A DNA stretch of 64,000 nucleotides from Acidobacteriota bacterium (GTDB lineage Bacteria; Acidobacteriota; Blastocatellia; Pyrinomonadales; Pyrinomonadaceae): the NCBI GenBank assembly GCA_025463135.1, contig JAOAPY010000030.1, positions 278,550 to 342,549 of the forward strand, written 5' to 3'. Position numbers and translations under genes: made by a program. The notes under the pieces are model-generated. The model had not been told where the DNA came from. It saw nothing but the letters and a program-made list of their open reading frames with translations, and did not search any database. Below, in pieces: positions 45,552-56,500 of the stretch. Every line of letters begins with the position of its first letter. Within the stretch, counting starts at the first letter, position 1.

Positions 45552-46517
45552 TTACTTATCAATGCCGCAGATCAGTTGCGCGGCCAGCAGGGGAATGGTG
45601 AGCTCAAAATGCCCGGTGATCGAATAGCCGTGGCCGGCGCCATTCGCTGTGGGCCGGCGTACCACATTTGTCAGCGGGCGATATGATTGGATGAAATCAA
45701 AATTCGCAGTGGTTATGTCGGTCAGCGGGTGCCCGAGATTTCGCACCAGCGTAACGCATTTGAGAAAGACTTCGGGAAGGGTCACTGCTGAGCCCACATT
45801 CAAATAGACGCCTCCACCATTCATCCGTCGAACCAGTTCGGCGAGGAGTCGAAAATCAGTATGACTGGTAGCGCCCAACGCGGCGCCATCGGCGTTCGGA
45901 TGAAAATGAGCAATGTCGCCGCCGATGGTGACGTGCGCAGTGAAGGGAACTTTTGCAGCGTAGGCTGCACACAGCAGCGAATAACCACTGTGCTTTGGAT
46001 TCAGCGCGGAGAGGGCACGCCCCATCGCCTCACCGAGTCCAAGACCATCGCGCGTGCCATCGCGAGCTGCTCCGTTCAATAGCTTCCCGGTTTCACCAGC
46101 ACCGCCGAAGTTTCCTTCGCCCAGGGTTGCGTCGACATCCTCGGAAGTCGAACCGACCATCGCTATTTCGGCATCGTGAACCAGCACCGAGCCATTGGCG
46201 GCGATAGCGGTAACAAAGCCGCGCTTCAGCAAATCAATGATGACCTGCGCGAGACCCGTCTTAATCACGTGCCCGCCAATGCCCCAGATGATCGGCTTCT
46301 TAAGTTCGCGTGCGCGGTGCATTGCCTCGGCAAGGCTTCGCAGGTTTTGAACCGCGAGAATGTTCGGAAGCGAGGTAAGGAAATCCTTGAGTGACGAGTT
46401 TTCGTCAACAGGTTGACCGAAATCTTCAAGGGCCACTTTACTTTGACGCGATGCGAGCGGGTATGTGCGCACGCGTTCAAGTTTCAACGGCTTAAGTTCG
46501 TCTTCGTAGATCGTCAC
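45552..46517 (-). CDS. Conserved protein, possibly a deoxyhypusine-synthase-like NAD-binding enzyme
   Basis: 321 residues, cytoplasmic. Glycine-rich motifs suggest a nucleotide-binding Rossmann-like fold: IIWGIGGHVIKTGLAQVI (about 93-110), TAIAANGSVLVHDAEIA and EGNFGGAGETGKLL. A His-rich segment DIAHFHPNADGAALG and the end TGHFELTIPLLAAQ may form the active site. The pattern recalls deoxyhypusine synthase relatives, which bacteria use for other spermidine-related reactions, but I am not sure. Single gene, far from polyamine genes. Confidence 0.6.
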   Translation of the reverse strand: MTIYEDELKPLKLERVRTYPLASRQSKVALEDFGQPVDENSSLKDFLTSLPNILAVQNLRSLAEAMHRARELKKPIIWGIGGHVIKTGLAQVIIDLLKRGFVTAIAANGSVLVHDAEIAMVGSTSEDVDATLGEGNFGGAGETGKLLNGAARDGTRDGLGLGEAMGRALSALNPKHSGYSLLCAAYAAKVPFTAHVTIGGDIAHFHPNADGAALGATSHTDFRLLAELVRRMNGGGVYLNVGSAVTLPEVFLKCVTLVRNLGHPLTDITTANFDFIQSYRPLTNVVRRPTANGAGHGYSITGHFELTIPLLAAQLICGIDK

Positions 46518-46813
46518 AGACGTCGAACCTCCCTTCGCGGATTGTGAGATAGCCTTAACTCAACAAACTAATGAATCTGGGTTCGATGGAGAAGGCACGT
46601 TAGTCTCGTTTACTCTCTTTCTTTCATTGCCCTCACGACCCCGGAGTAGCCTGGAAATAGAGCAGCGGCATCGCCACCCTCGATTGCAAGGACATCCGTC
46701 AAATCAAAGAAATCTACAATCATTGCAATCTCAAAACCAATTTGCTGCGCATTATTTCGACCGTCTCCATTAGCGTTAATTAACTCCCTGGGTCGAAGGG
46801 CGCTCGGGATAAG

Positions 46814-46930
46814 CGCAAGTGAGTCAAGTTTTGCATCGGACTTTCTTTGCGTGCTTTGCGGCTTTGCGGGAAATTCTTTGTCGCCATTGAAGAGCCTCCC
46901 GCAAAGACGCAAAGCACGCAAAGGAATCTT
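46814..46930. repeat. MITE-like inverted repeat with CTTTGCG units, copy 2
   Basis: Same element as 18155-18266: left flank GAGTCAAGTT (46821-46830), an arm of CTTTGCG-type units (46845-46870), a centre with CCATTGAAGAGCCTCCCGC and the inverted arm CGCAAAGACGCAAAGCACGC. It lies in the 574-bp gap between the 45552-46517 gene and uvrA. The left part of that gap could encode a short minus-strand remnant with a dockerin-like INANGDGRNNAQQ phrase, but no intact gene. Confidence 0.85.
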
Positions 46931-47091
46931 GTCGGTCTGAGGCGTAGCCTCGCTGGTGATTGGTCTGGCATTGGAACTGAGGCGGCGTGATTCAGTTGAG
47001 CGTCTAATTGTAGAACTCGCTTCGATGTCCGATCATTGCAGAAACCCTTTCCAATTCATCTCTTCGGGCACGTTTCACGCCAGGGATTATA

Positions 47092-49947
47092 TCATGCGAT
47101 CTTCTTATCATCGCGGCGTCCGTTGCCGTTCTGAATCAGCCGACCGTTCAGCAAAGGGCGGAGGACATGACCCGTGTGCGAGCGGCGGGCGCGGGCGACT
47201 TCTTCAGGAGTACCACTGGCGACGATGCGTCCGCCGTGCTCGCCGCCTTCGGGACCAAGGTCAATGATGTGATCGGCCGACTTGATGACGTCAAGATTAT
47301 GTTCGATCACCAGCACGGTGTTGCCGAGTGAGACCAGACGCTGCAGCACGTCCAAGAGTTTATGTACGTCCGCAAAGTGAAGACCCGTGGTTGGCTCGTC
47401 AAGAATATAGACCGTGCGTCCGGTCGCACGCTTGGAAAGCTCTTTGGCCAGCTTGACCCGTTGGGCTTCGCCGCCGGAAAGCGTGGTGGCGGATTGGCCC
47501 AGCTTGATATAGCCGAGGCCGACATCGAGAAGTGTCTGCAGCTTCTGCTTGATCTGTGGAATGTTCTCGAGCAGCGGCAGGGCTTCTTCGATGGTGGCAT
47601 CGAGCAGACCGGCGATCGACTTTCCTTTGTACTTGACCGAGAGTGTTTCGCGGTTATAGCGCGCGCCGCGGCAAACATCGCACAGCACATAGACATCCGG
47701 CAGGAAATTCATTTCGATGCGTTTCATACCGTCGCCTTCGCATGCTTCGCATCTTCCCCCCTTAACGTTGAACGAAAAACGGCCGGGCTTGTAACCTCGT
47801 TCGCGGGATTCCGGCAACATCGCGTAGAGCTCGCGTAGAGGAGTGAAGAGACCAGTGTAGGTCGCTGGATTTGAGCGCGGCGTGCGGCCAATAGGCGATT
47901 GATCGATCTCGATTACCTTGTCAACGTGTTCGAGTCCTTCAATCGCAGTGTACGGCCCGGGTTCGTCGAGCGAACCGTATAAGTGACGCGCCATCGCGCG
48001 GTAAAGAATATCGCCGACCAGGGTTGATTTGCCGGAACCAGAGACGCCGGTAATCACTGTAAGCAGGCCCAGGGGAAAAGCGACGTCAATCTCTTTCAGG
48101 TTATTCGCTCGCGCCCCGTGAATCGTAACTGACTTTCCATTTGGCGATCTTCGTTCCGTGGGCACCTCGATGCGCCGGGCGCCGCTGATATAAAGACCGG
48201 TGATTGAGTTCGGATTGTTCGCCACATCTTCCGCGGAACCAAACGCGACCAGTTCGCCGCCATGCGCGCCGGCGCCCGGCCCCAGATCGACCACGTAATC
48301 CGCCTGGCGAATCGTTTCCTCATCGTGCTCGACAACCAGCACTGTGTTGCCCAAATCGCGGAGGGCGCAGAGTGTTTCCAGCAATCGTTGATTGTCCCGT
48401 GGATGGAGTCCGATCGAAGGCTCGTCCAATACGTAAAGCACGCCCCGCAGTTGCGAACCGATCTGTGTCGCCAACCGAATGCGCTGTCCTTCGCCGCCCG
48501 ATAAAGTCGCTGAGGAGCGATCAAGTGTGAGATAGCCCAACCCTACCTTATGCAGAAAGCGCAGACGATTCTTTATCTCGCGCAGGATGAGGCCCGCAAT
48601 TTTTTCCTCGCGCGGCGTCAGTTTGATGGCCTCAAAAGCCTCGACCGCGTCTTCGATGGGGAGCGAAGCATATTCGGCAATACCACGACCGCCCAAACGC
48701 ACAGCCAGAGAATCTGAGCGCAGGCGATGACCCTTACAGTCGGGACAGGTCGCCGGTGCTACTAAATCCTCTAATGCCACGCGCACTTTCTCGGACGGTG
48801 CTTCGTTCAACCGCTCACGCAACCAGCGCAGCGCGCCCTTCCAGGGACTCGAATAGGTGTATGGACCATGCGCGAAATTCAACTGACCCCCGAGGCCGTT
48901 AAAAAAAGCGTCGCGAAGATCCATGGGCAGGTCCATGAAAACAGCTTTCGCATCTGCCTTGAAGTGTTTGATCAAAGCCTGGAGCGCGCTGCGCAAGTAG
49001 GCCGAGCCCTGGCGATCGGCCGGTCCCATGAACTCCAACTTATCGGCTGCAGCTTTGCCGTCAGAGATCACTTTGGCCGGATCGACTTCGAGCACCGTAC
49101 CCAAGCCGTGACAGCGCTTGCACGCTCCATATGCCGAATTGAAAGAGAAGGAGCGTGGTTCCAGCGGCGGCACGTTAATACCGCACATCACGCACGCCAT
49201 GCGTTCTGAATAGAGCTTCTCTTCGCCGTCGACAACCGATACCAGCACAGCGCCGTTAGTGAGTTTCAAAGCGGTGCGAACCGATTCTGAGAGTCGTTCA
49301 TTGATGCCCGGCTTAATCAGCAGGCGGTCGACAACTGCTTCTATCGAATGATTGCGGCGCTTATCAAGTCGAATTTCTTCGTCCAGGGCCAACAGCTCAC
49401 CATCGACCCGGGCCCGCAGGAAACCATCCCTGGCCAGCTTTTCAAGTTCCTTTTTGAACTCGCCCTTGCGACCGCGCACAATTGGCGCCAGGATCATGAC
49501 CCGCTCGCCTTCAGGCAAAGCGAGCACGCTCTGCACAATTTGTTCGACGCTTTGACGCGTGATGGCCGCGCCGCAAACATGACAATGCGGCAAGCCAATC
49601 GACGAAAACAGCAACCTCATATAGTCATATATTTCGGTGACTGTCCCGACCGTCGAACGCGGACTGCGCGAGACTGTCTTTTGCTCAATCGAGATGGCCG
49701 GTGACAAGCCGTCTACCGAATCGACGTCTGGTTTTTCCAACTGATCCAGAAATTGACGAGCATAAGCAGAGAGTGATTCGACGTAACGCCGTTGTCCTTC
49801 AGCGTAGATGGTGTCAAAAGCGAGGGAAGATTTGCCGGAGCCGGACAGGCCGGTGATAACCGTAAACCGGTTGCGCGGTATTTCTACATTAATGTTTTTG
49901 AGGTTGTGTTGGCGTGCGCCTCGAACAGTGATGCGGTCAATAGCCAT
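47092..49947 (-). CDS. uvrA: Excinuclease ABC subunit A
   Basis: Damage-sensing ATPase of nucleotide excision repair. The ATG at 49947 ([20 protein letters not shown]) is the family start; the upstream frame to 50103 runs through a repeat element and is not coding. 951 residues with two ABC modules: Walker A at about 33-41 (GLSGSGKSS) and a second ([10 protein letters not shown]), two ABC signatures ([12 protein letters not shown] and [12 protein letters not shown]), and the zinc modules [29 protein letters not shown] and CDVCRG. uvrB and uvrC are not in the window. LexA control is plausible but I saw no lexA-type palindrome in front of it. Confidence 0.98.
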   Translation of the reverse strand: MAIDRITVRGARQHNLKNINVEIPRNRFTVITGLSGSGKSSLAFDTIYAEGQRRYVESLSAYARQFLDQLEKPDVDSVDGLSPAISIEQKTVSRSPRSTVGTVTEIYDYMRLLFSSIGLPHCHVCGAAITRQSVEQIVQSVLALPEGERVMILAPIVRGRKGEFKKELEKLARDGFLRARVDGELLALDEEIRLDKRRNHSIEAVVDRLLIKPGINERLSESVRTALKLTNGAVLVSVVDGEEKLYSERMACVMCGINVPPLEPRSFSFNSAYGACKRCHGLGTVLEVDPAKVISDGKAAADKLEFMGPADRQGSAYLRSALQALIKHFKADAKAVFMDLPMDLRDAFFNGLGGQLNFAHGPYTYSSPWKGALRWLRERLNEAPSEKVRVALEDLVAPATCPDCKGHRLRSDSLAVRLGGRGIAEYASLPIEDAVEAFEAIKLTPREEKIAGLILREIKNRLRFLHKVGLGYLTLDRSSATLSGGEGQRIRLATQIGSQLRGVLYVLDEPSIGLHPRDNQRLLETLCALRDLGNTVLVVEHDEETIRQADYVVDLGPGAGAHGGELVAFGSAEDVANNPNSITGLYISGARRIEVPTERRSPNGKSVTIHGARANNLKEIDVAFPLGLLTVITGVSGSGKSTLVGDILYRAMARHLYGSLDEPGPYTAIEGLEHVDKVIEIDQSPIGRTPRSNPATYTGLFTPLRELYAMLPESRERGYKPGRFSFNVKGGRCEACEGDGMKRIEMNFLPDVYVLCDVCRGARYNRETLSVKYKGKSIAGLLDATIEEALPLLENIPQIKQKLQTLLDVGLGYIKLGQSATTLSGGEAQRVKLAKELSKRATGRTVYILDEPTTGLHFADVHKLLDVLQRLVSLGNTVLVIEHNLDVIKSADHIIDLGPEGGEHGGRIVASGTPEEVARARRSHTGHVLRPLLNGRLIQNGNGRRDDKKIA

Positions 49948-50063
49948 TTCTAAAACAGGGTTTGTCCCTACAGACGCGAATTTCGGGCTGCAAAGAAATG
50001 CATATTCTAGCGGAGCCATGCCCGCGGGACAAGTGAGCAACACTCGAAAATAGTGCGTCATCT

Positions 50064-50124
50064 TGATGTCCGATAACTTTAGCTTGTCGAAACGCCGCGA
50101 CAAATTAAAGTTTGTCGGACATCA
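50064..50124. repeat. Paired inverted palindrome, TGATGTCCGACAAACTT family, copy 2
   Basis: The left arm reads TGATGTCCGATAACTTTAGC and the right arm (50098-50124) is its inverse, TGATGTCCGACAAACTTTAA when read on the minus strand. The spacer is only about 10 bp. Same family as 10026-10109. Confidence 0.83.
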
Positions 50125-50231
50125 AACTGACCCACTACCGAAGCTCGAAGACCTGGTCAAAGTCCTCTTACTGTCTTTATCACTACAATGAATTGGCCTT
50201 GGATGTGACCCGTCAAGGACCAGGACTTCGG

Positions 50232-51623
50232 TCACAACAGCTCTTCGCCGTTCCAGCCTCCGTCGTGAACACTCTGACGGTTATGATAAAGGGCATCGTC
50301 GGTGCCTACATAGAACAGCTCCATCCGACCGTCTGCATTCTTTCCCACTGCTATCTGTTTGGCGTAGCCTCCGAAGAGAGCTTCTCCGTTCCACCCGCTG
50401 TTGGGAGTAACCTGCCGGTTGTGGTAAAGAGCGTCGTCAGTGCCGACATAAAACAGCTCCAGCCGCCCGCTTGCGTTTCGTCCCACGGCGATCTGTTTGG
50501 CCAGACCGCCAAAGGGGGCTTCTCCGTTCCACCCGCTGTTGGGAGTAACTTGCCAGTTGTGGTAAAGAGCGTCGTCAGTGCCCACATAGAATAGCTCTAA
50601 CCGCCCATCTGCATTTTGTCCGAGCGCGATCTGTTTCGCTTGACCGTTGAGGGTGACTTCGCGGCCCCAACCACCCGCGGTCGCTGTCTGCCACTTGTGG
50701 ACAAGGGTGTCGTCACTCTTGATGTAGAACACCTCCAGCCGGCCATCGGCATTCTGTCCCAGGGCAACCTGCCTGGCGTCACCGGCAAACTCTCCTTCTC
50801 CACGCCAGCCCCCGTTGGGAACCTTTTGCCAGTTGTGGTAAAGCCTGTTGTTCGTACCGACATAGAATACTTCGAGTCGGCCATCGGCATTCCGGCCCAC
50901 GGCAATTTGTTTGGCGTACCCGCCGAGCGCTGCTTCTCCATGCCAGTCACCACCAGGAGCGTTCTGCCAGTTGTGATAAAGTTTGTTATTGGTGCCCACA
51001 GAGAAGACCTCCAGCCGACCATCCCGATTGCGTTCGACAGCCAGCTGTTTTGCCGCGCCGCAGAGCGGTGCATGCCAACGAGCACTTGCAGTCCGCCACT
51101 TGTAATAAATCCCATCGTCGAAGTCCGTATAGAACACGTCCAGCCGTCCATCTTCGTTCTGACCAATAGCGATTTGTCTGGCGCGGCGATCGCGTTCAAA
51201 CAACTCGTAGCGCATATGGGCATTTTCATCGCCGGCTCCGCACGTATGCACTGAACGGTAACTCCCCGACTCAGGACCACTAAGGGTGGCATTACATTCA
51301 TTGCTGCCCGCGAATGGATCATTCCAATAGATCGTGAAATTAAAACCCTCGCCGCCATACGTAACCTTTCCCTCAGTTCCGGTGGCGATGCTGTTTGAGC
51401 GATTCTGCGAACCAAAGATGTTTGCATTTCCGTGGGGAATTTCCGCCACCGGAGTTTCGGCGAATCCGCCGTGGTCATGATGATCTGCCACCCGTCGCAA
51501 TGTGAGGGTCGTGTTGTTATCAACTTCCAATACAACAGATCGTTTTCCGTTTAGAAGTTTCACTACATCCGCAATGGCCTTAACCATACCCACGCCGTCT
51601 GTGATGTCGGTAACGAGAGGCAT
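50232..51623 (-). CDS. Actinoporin-like domain fused to a seven-bladed propeller (PLL/tectonin-like)
   Basis: 463 residues, AAGGAGA 8 nt before the ATG, no signal peptide. Residues 1-26 form an amphipathic helix ending GKR, then a beta-sandwich (about 28-140) with VLEVDNNTTLTLR, EIPHGNANIFGSQNRS, ATGTEGKVTYG and YWNDPFAGSNECNATL. Helix, order and wording resemble sea-anemone actinoporins and bacterial aegerolysin-like toxins. Residues about 149-463 are seven 46-residue repeats of the form AKQIAVGRNADGRLEVFYVG then LYHNWQ, as in PLL-type fucose lectins. The last three repeats are nearly identical in DNA, suggesting recent duplication. It is probably a sugar-targeted pore-forming toxin. Neighbour: divergent sigma factor gene. 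Confidence 0.85.
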   Translation of the reverse strand: MPLVTDITDGVGMVKAIADVVKLLNGKRSVVLEVDNNTTLTLRRVADHHDHGGFAETPVAEIPHGNANIFGSQNRSNSIATGTEGKVTYGGEGFNFTIYWNDPFAGSNECNATLSGPESGSYRSVHTCGAGDENAHMRYELFERDRRARQIAIGQNEDGRLDVFYTDFDDGIYYKWRTASARWHAPLCGAAKQLAVERNRDGRLEVFSVGTNNKLYHNWQNAPGGDWHGEAALGGYAKQIAVGRNADGRLEVFYVGTNNRLYHNWQKVPNGGWRGEGEFAGDARQVALGQNADGRLEVFYIKSDDTLVHKWQTATAGGWGREVTLNGQAKQIALGQNADGRLELFYVGTDDALYHNWQVTPNSGWNGEAPFGGLAKQIAVGRNASGRLELFYVGTDDALYHNRQVTPNSGWNGEALFGGYAKQIAVGKNADGRMELFYVGTDDALYHNRQSVHDGGWNGEELL

Positions 51624-51762
51624 TTTGATTTCTCCTTTTCTTTGCAGTTGTGAAAACTCAATTCTTATTCTTTCCTACTGACTACCTCTAAATAAGTAGG
51701 ATTCCACACGGGAAGGTTTAGCCGCGGTGAAAAATAGTTGAGAAGGGTGTGTTCTTAAGAAC

Positions 51763-52413
51763 GTGGGCCGCGCTCTGTGGCGCTGTTATACTCGCTGTGT
51801 GAATGGCACTGCCAAAGATCCCGTTGAGTTAATTCGCGAGATCAAACAGGGGCTAAATGTGGAAGCTAACTTCCACTGGCTCTTTGAGCGTCATTACGCC
51901 CAGATTCTGCGCTTCTTTCGACGCAAGGGATTTGATCCCGAAGACTGCCGCGACCTCACCCAGGAGACCTTCATTTCCGTCTATAAAGGTTTAAGGGATC
52001 TACGCCAGGAAGAGCAGTTTGAAAGCTGGCTGTTTGCCATCGCGCACAATGTCTGGTGCAGTTGGATCGAGAGTCGCACCGCGCAGAAACGATCTGCCAC
52101 GGTCATGTCACTTGAGGCAGGAGGTGAGACTGACGATCGCCTGCCCCTTGCGGACCGGGTCGTCGATGGGAGCGCCGACCCACTCACTCTCGTACTTGAG
52201 AAAGAGAAGGTGGAGCAATTCCGCGACGCCCTGGAACACTTACCCCAACAAATGCACCGCTGCGCGCACTTGCGTGTCGTTCACGATCTGTCATATGCAG
52301 AGATTGCGGCGCTGATGGATATCTCGGTCAATACCGTCAAGGCACATCTGCATCAGGCGCAAAAAGCTTTGCGTGCGCAGTTGAGTTCATATTTTGACGA
52401 GATGAAAGTCTGA
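51763..52413 (+). CDS. ECF-type RNA polymerase sigma factor
   Basis: 216 residues from GTG 51763; another GTG at 51799 is possible and neither has a clear ribosome-binding site. Region 2 covers about 35-100 (HYAQILRFFRRKG, DLTQETFISVYKGL, FESWLFAIAHNVW); region 4 covers about 150-205 (LRVVHDLSYAEIAALMDIS, then the recognition helix VNTVKAHLHQAQKAL). No region 3, as expected for ECF. Only 15 bp separate it from its anti-sigma gene; together they would control an envelope response, possibly including the divergent toxin-like gene or the CHAT gene. Confidence 0.93.
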   Translation: MGRALWRCYTRCVNGTAKDPVELIREIKQGLNVEANFHWLFERHYAQILRFFRRKGFDPEDCRDLTQETFISVYKGLRDLRQEEQFESWLFAIAHNVWCSWIESRTAQKRSATVMSLEAGGETDDRLPLADRVVDGSADPLTLVLEKEKVEQFRDALEHLPQQMHRCAHLRVVHDLSYAEIAALMDISVNTVKAHLHQAQKALRAQLSSYFDEMKV

Positions 52414-52428
52414 AGCTCAGGAGATCGG

Positions 52429-53418
52429 ATGACGAAGGAGGAAGAGTTTCGCGCCTATATGAAAGCCGCCAATAGCACATTGGGCAATCATGATAACCGT
52501 CATGTGAGCGAGGAGCGGATGGTCGCTTATTGCCGCGGCGCAATGCCCGCAGCGGAGCGCGAAGCGGCGCAGGCACATCTGATCGATTGCGAGCAATGCA
52601 TCGCACTCTTTCGTAATGCAAACGACTTCCTCGAGTCCGCGCGCGCCGGCGACGAAGCAGTCACCGCTGCCGAGACTGACAAAGCATGGCAATCGCTTTT
52701 GCCGCGCCTGCACATCACGCCTTTGAGAAATGCCGAGGAAGAGGGAGCAAGGATCATGCAGCCCGAGTTCCGGCGCCCCCTGCTCAAGGGTCTATCGGTG
52801 GATTCCCGCATTACACTCGCGCTGGCGGCGAGCTTGTTGATCGCTTTTGGCGCGCTGGGTTCGTTGACCTGGCGATTTCGGCAGGAGCGAGAGTCCCGCC
52901 GGCAATCGCAACAGATCGCAGTGCAATTAGAGAGTAAGCAACGCGAAATTGAACAGCGCCTCTCGCAGCTGGAACAAAGTGGCGGCGACCAACTCAAGAA
53001 GGAGCAGGACCAGCGACTTGCTGCTGAAGCGAAACGCGATCAACTCCAAAGTGAACTTACGACCCTGCAGCAAGCCGGACTAAACATTCCGGTCTACACG
53101 GCCATGCTTTCGTCCGAGCGGGGTGCGCAAGATGACCTGCGGTTGAACTTCACCGCTGCCGCCCCGGTGACGTTGCTGCGGTTGATGATCGGCAAGCCTT
53201 ACGAATTCCCCGAGTATTCGATTGAGTTCGTCGACGAACATGGGAATATGGTGCGAGAGATTTCCGGACTCAGGCCGACGGGTGACGATGGGGCGTTGAG
53301 CACTCTAATCAATCGCGCAACATTCAACGCAGGTAAGTACAAGCTACGACTGTCTGGCCGGCGGGGAAAGACGCGGAAGCAACTTGGCGAGTACGATTTG
53401 TCGGTAACGATGCGCTGA
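52429..53418 (+). CDS. Membrane anti-sigma factor with zinc-binding N-terminus
   Basis: 329 residues. The anti-sigma zinc motif is His50-x3-Cys54-x2-Cys57 in HLIDCEQC, preceded by HVSEERMVAYCRG. A membrane helix lies at about 127-147 (RITLALAASLLIAFGALGSL), then a Glu/Gln/Arg coiled coil (about 150-215) and an extracytoplasmic beta-rich domain (about 220-329). It should hold the sigma factor at the membrane until a signal acts on the outer domain. Translation follows the sigma gene closely. Confidence 0.9.
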   Translation: MTKEEEFRAYMKAANSTLGNHDNRHVSEERMVAYCRGAMPAAEREAAQAHLIDCEQCIALFRNANDFLESARAGDEAVTAAETDKAWQSLLPRLHITPLRNAEEEGARIMQPEFRRPLLKGLSVDSRITLALAASLLIAFGALGSLTWRFRQERESRRQSQQIAVQLESKQREIEQRLSQLEQSGGDQLKKEQDQRLAAEAKRDQLQSELTTLQQAGLNIPVYTAMLSSERGAQDDLRLNFTAAAPVTLLRLMIGKPYEFPEYSIEFVDEHGNMVREISGLRPTGDDGALSTLINRATFNAGKYKLRLSGRRGKTRKQLGEYDLSVTMR

Positions 53419-53428
53419 TCTGCCACTA

Positions 53429-53530
53429 GGACCGCACGCATCCCTGCGTGCTGCCTTAACCAAAGGACTTCTTACAAGAAAAGGGAAGGGTTGTGACAGA
53501 GATGCACGCAGGATGCGTGCGGTCCCGGGA
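53429..53530. repeat. Paired inverted palindrome, GGACCGCACGCATC family, copy 2
   Basis: The left arm 53429-53451 is GGACCGCACGCATCCCTGCG; the right arm 53504-53527 is GCACGCAGGATGCGTGCGGT followed by CCC. It fills the gap between the convergent anti-sigma and CHAT genes, ending 4 bp before the CHAT stop. Copy 1 is at 7880-7978. Confidence 0.87.
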
Positions 53531-53533
53531 TGG

Positions 53534-56500
53534 TCACGGGTTGCCGACTAATACGAACGGCGCCCAGTAGAACGGAAAGCCGTTGTCTCGAATTGTCTCC
53601 AACTGCGCCTGTCGCAGGGCCTCGCTCTTGCTGTTCCCTGTCTTCAGGTGTCGATAAAAACGGATCATCAGATCAGCCGCGGTCTCGTCGTTAACGTTCC
53701 ACAAGCTGACCATTACGGATGGCGTTCCCGCGTACATGAAGGCGCGAGTTAAGCTCATCAAGCCCTCGCCCTTGACCTCTTTACCCAGGCCGGTCTCACA
53801 GGCCGAGAGCACCACGAGATCGGCCTTCAGCTTCAAGTTGAAAATCTCGTACGCGGATAAGACGCCGTCTTCCGAGTGCGGATTGCGAACCGCGGATTGC
53901 GGATTGGCCGCCGATGGGCGTTCGGTTGCCGGCAACGAAAGCACGAGCCCGGAAAAACGCGGCCTCATTTCATTGAGGTATCCGTGAGTTGAGAAATGGA
54001 CCAATCGATAGTGGCTTAATCGTTCGGGAGTTTTTACGTTCTCTTCGCTGGCGGCTTCGCCGAAAAAGAGTGCGCAGTCATCTTTGGCAAACTGTTGCGC
54101 GATACCATCGATTTCGATATGGCTGTACGGCAGAGGTTGGAGGTTGAGTCGTCCGCCGCCTCCCAAAGCACGCAGTGTGGCCGCGCTTGTACTTTGAGCG
54201 TTCTGCTCATAGACCGGATCGCCAAACGCGATGAAGCCTTTTGGTGCAGTTTCGCGCGGCTCGTTCCGCAATTGGGCCAACACGCTCGCGGACGGCGCAT
54301 AGCTGATGGCAAATTGCCTGATGAGGAACGGCAGCTGTCGGAAATCGCCCTTCGCGGAAAACCCCGGCCGGAACAACACTTCGAAAGGCAAGCGATGCAA
54401 TGCTCCGTCGGCTACGATCACCAGCGCTCTTTTGCCGGCGAGCGTCTCGCTGCCTGGTAATAAATGCCGGGACAAGAGCCCGGCCAGACGACGATATTCA
54501 TCCGGTGCAGTGTGGTTCCTGTCGCTAATTGCAGCCAGCAACTTTTGCACGCTTTCGGTGAGGATCGCCTCCGACGGCAGGCGCTTTACCTGAAAACCAT
54601 CGTGGGTGACGACAAACAGAAACGATTGCGGATCGGCCAGTGAATAGCTCAGCAGAATCGTTTTGTCATCGAGCATTCGCTGCGCTGCGACGAGTGTGAT
54701 CGGTTCGGGATACTTCAACGCGGCGTAGCGCGGGTTGCGTCGTCGCAACTCTCGCAGCCAATTGCCCAAGTCCAGGTCGGCCTGGCGCAGGCCTTTTTCC
54801 AACTCACCGATGCTTGCCTGGTCTTGCTTGCTTGTTTCCTGCGAACGTTCCTCGATCAATTGGTCATTCAGCTGCTTGATGCGCAACTGCAATTCCTGTT
54901 TTTGTTTCAGCAAGTCTGGTGCGGCGTTCTGTTCCGGATCAACCCTGGCTTCGGCCAGCAGATCGAAGAACGCTCGGGCGCGCGCGCGTTCCGTGTAATG
55001 GAAGGCTTCGGCACCAGCTTGTTCGCTCTTGCCTGTTCCCTGCATTTCTACCAGGAGGCTGAGGAGTTTCTTGTAAACGTCGATCTTGTCTGCAAGGAAG
55101 GTGGCGCGATCTTCAGGGATGCCAATCCGTGCCCGCACGTCTTCTATCGTTTCGATTGCCTGCCTATACTGCTGCGTTGCCTGCTCGAGGTTCCCTTGGT
55201 TTTGAAAAACGGCGGCCAGTCCGGCCAAAGCCTGCCAGATAATCTCCGGCGCTTGTATCCTCTCGCCAACAGCTAGCGCCCGGCGATGAGCGTCCATCGC
55301 TCTCACCTGGTCGAGCATTGAGAGGTGGATTCGTCCTAACTGATTCCACGCGCTGCCTTCTTGAAACTCGATCTTTGCCGTCTGCGAAATTTGCAGCGCG
55401 GCTGAAGTTAGTTCCAACGCTCGCGTATGCTCGCCGGCTTGCTCATGGAGCGCACCCAGACGAAGTAACACGCGCAACTCCATGGCCTTGTTCGACAGGT
55501 CCCGTGCCACTGCCAGGGCTTGCTCCAAATTAGACTGCGCCTCAGCTCTGTTTGGCAGATGGTTAGCGATATTGGTTAGCAGAGCAACCTGATTGCCTTT
55601 GTCGAGTGTCTTTGGCTTGCTCGATATCTCCAAAGCCTGGCGGTAGTAGTTGATTGCCTCCGTTGTATCACCAAGACAGGAGTAGGCATAGCCGACATTG
55701 GTGAGGTTCCGGCCGATAAAACGCGATTCAAGTTCGTTTCCCAAAGTTAAGGCGGCTTGAGCGTGGAACAGCGACTGCGCGCAATTACTCTGACGACCAT
55801 AAACTGATGCCAACTGACTGTGCACGTTTTCTTCGAGCACCAGATTGCCTACTTCGACGATACCGCGGTAGGCGGAGTTCAAATCTTCGAGAGCCGCAGT
55901 CAAATTTCCATTCGCCGTCTCTGCGGCCCCCTTGATGTTCAAGCCCGTGAGCCTGAGTTCGATCTTTTCGGGCTCGGTTGCTTCCAGGACCAGGGTTTGG
56001 GCTGCTTGCTCCGCTTCGGTGAAACGAGCCAAAGAGAATAGACTCTGTGCCCTGGTCTTGTGGGCCTCGGATAAATGCCGATCAAGCCTCAGTGTTTGCT
56101 CGGCCAAATCGAGGGCCTGCTGATAGTTGCTTTGCGCGTAGCGCAGGTAGCACAGTCCGTAGAGGGACGCCGCATTCCGGGGTAGTGATTGTATGAATGT
56201 CTCGACCTCGGCAAGTCGGCGGAGTGACTTAGCTGCATCGACCAGGGCGATAGACGCGGGTACGAACTCGGGAAACGCCTGCAAGCACAGTCTGAACTCT
56301 TCGATTGCGGCGGTTTGGTCACCTCGTTCGCGCTGAATCAAACCGAGACCAAAGTGCGCCCGCCCGTTGTTCATTGGCGGTGCCAGCTGTTTCCTCAGGA
56401 ACGATTGCGCGTGTTCCAAATTCCCGCCCCGCTGGGCCGCGTTTACCAACTTTTCGTAGGTGAGTGGAAAGGCCGGATCATCAACGATGAGGGACTCGCT

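Noticed and set aside
46610..46971. Frames at 46610-46921 and 46780-46971 (RFLCVLCVF and KPQSTQRKS peptides)
   Set aside because: They run through the CTTTGCG repeat. The left part has a dockerin-like INANGDGRNN phrase but no start of its own; at best a gene remnant.
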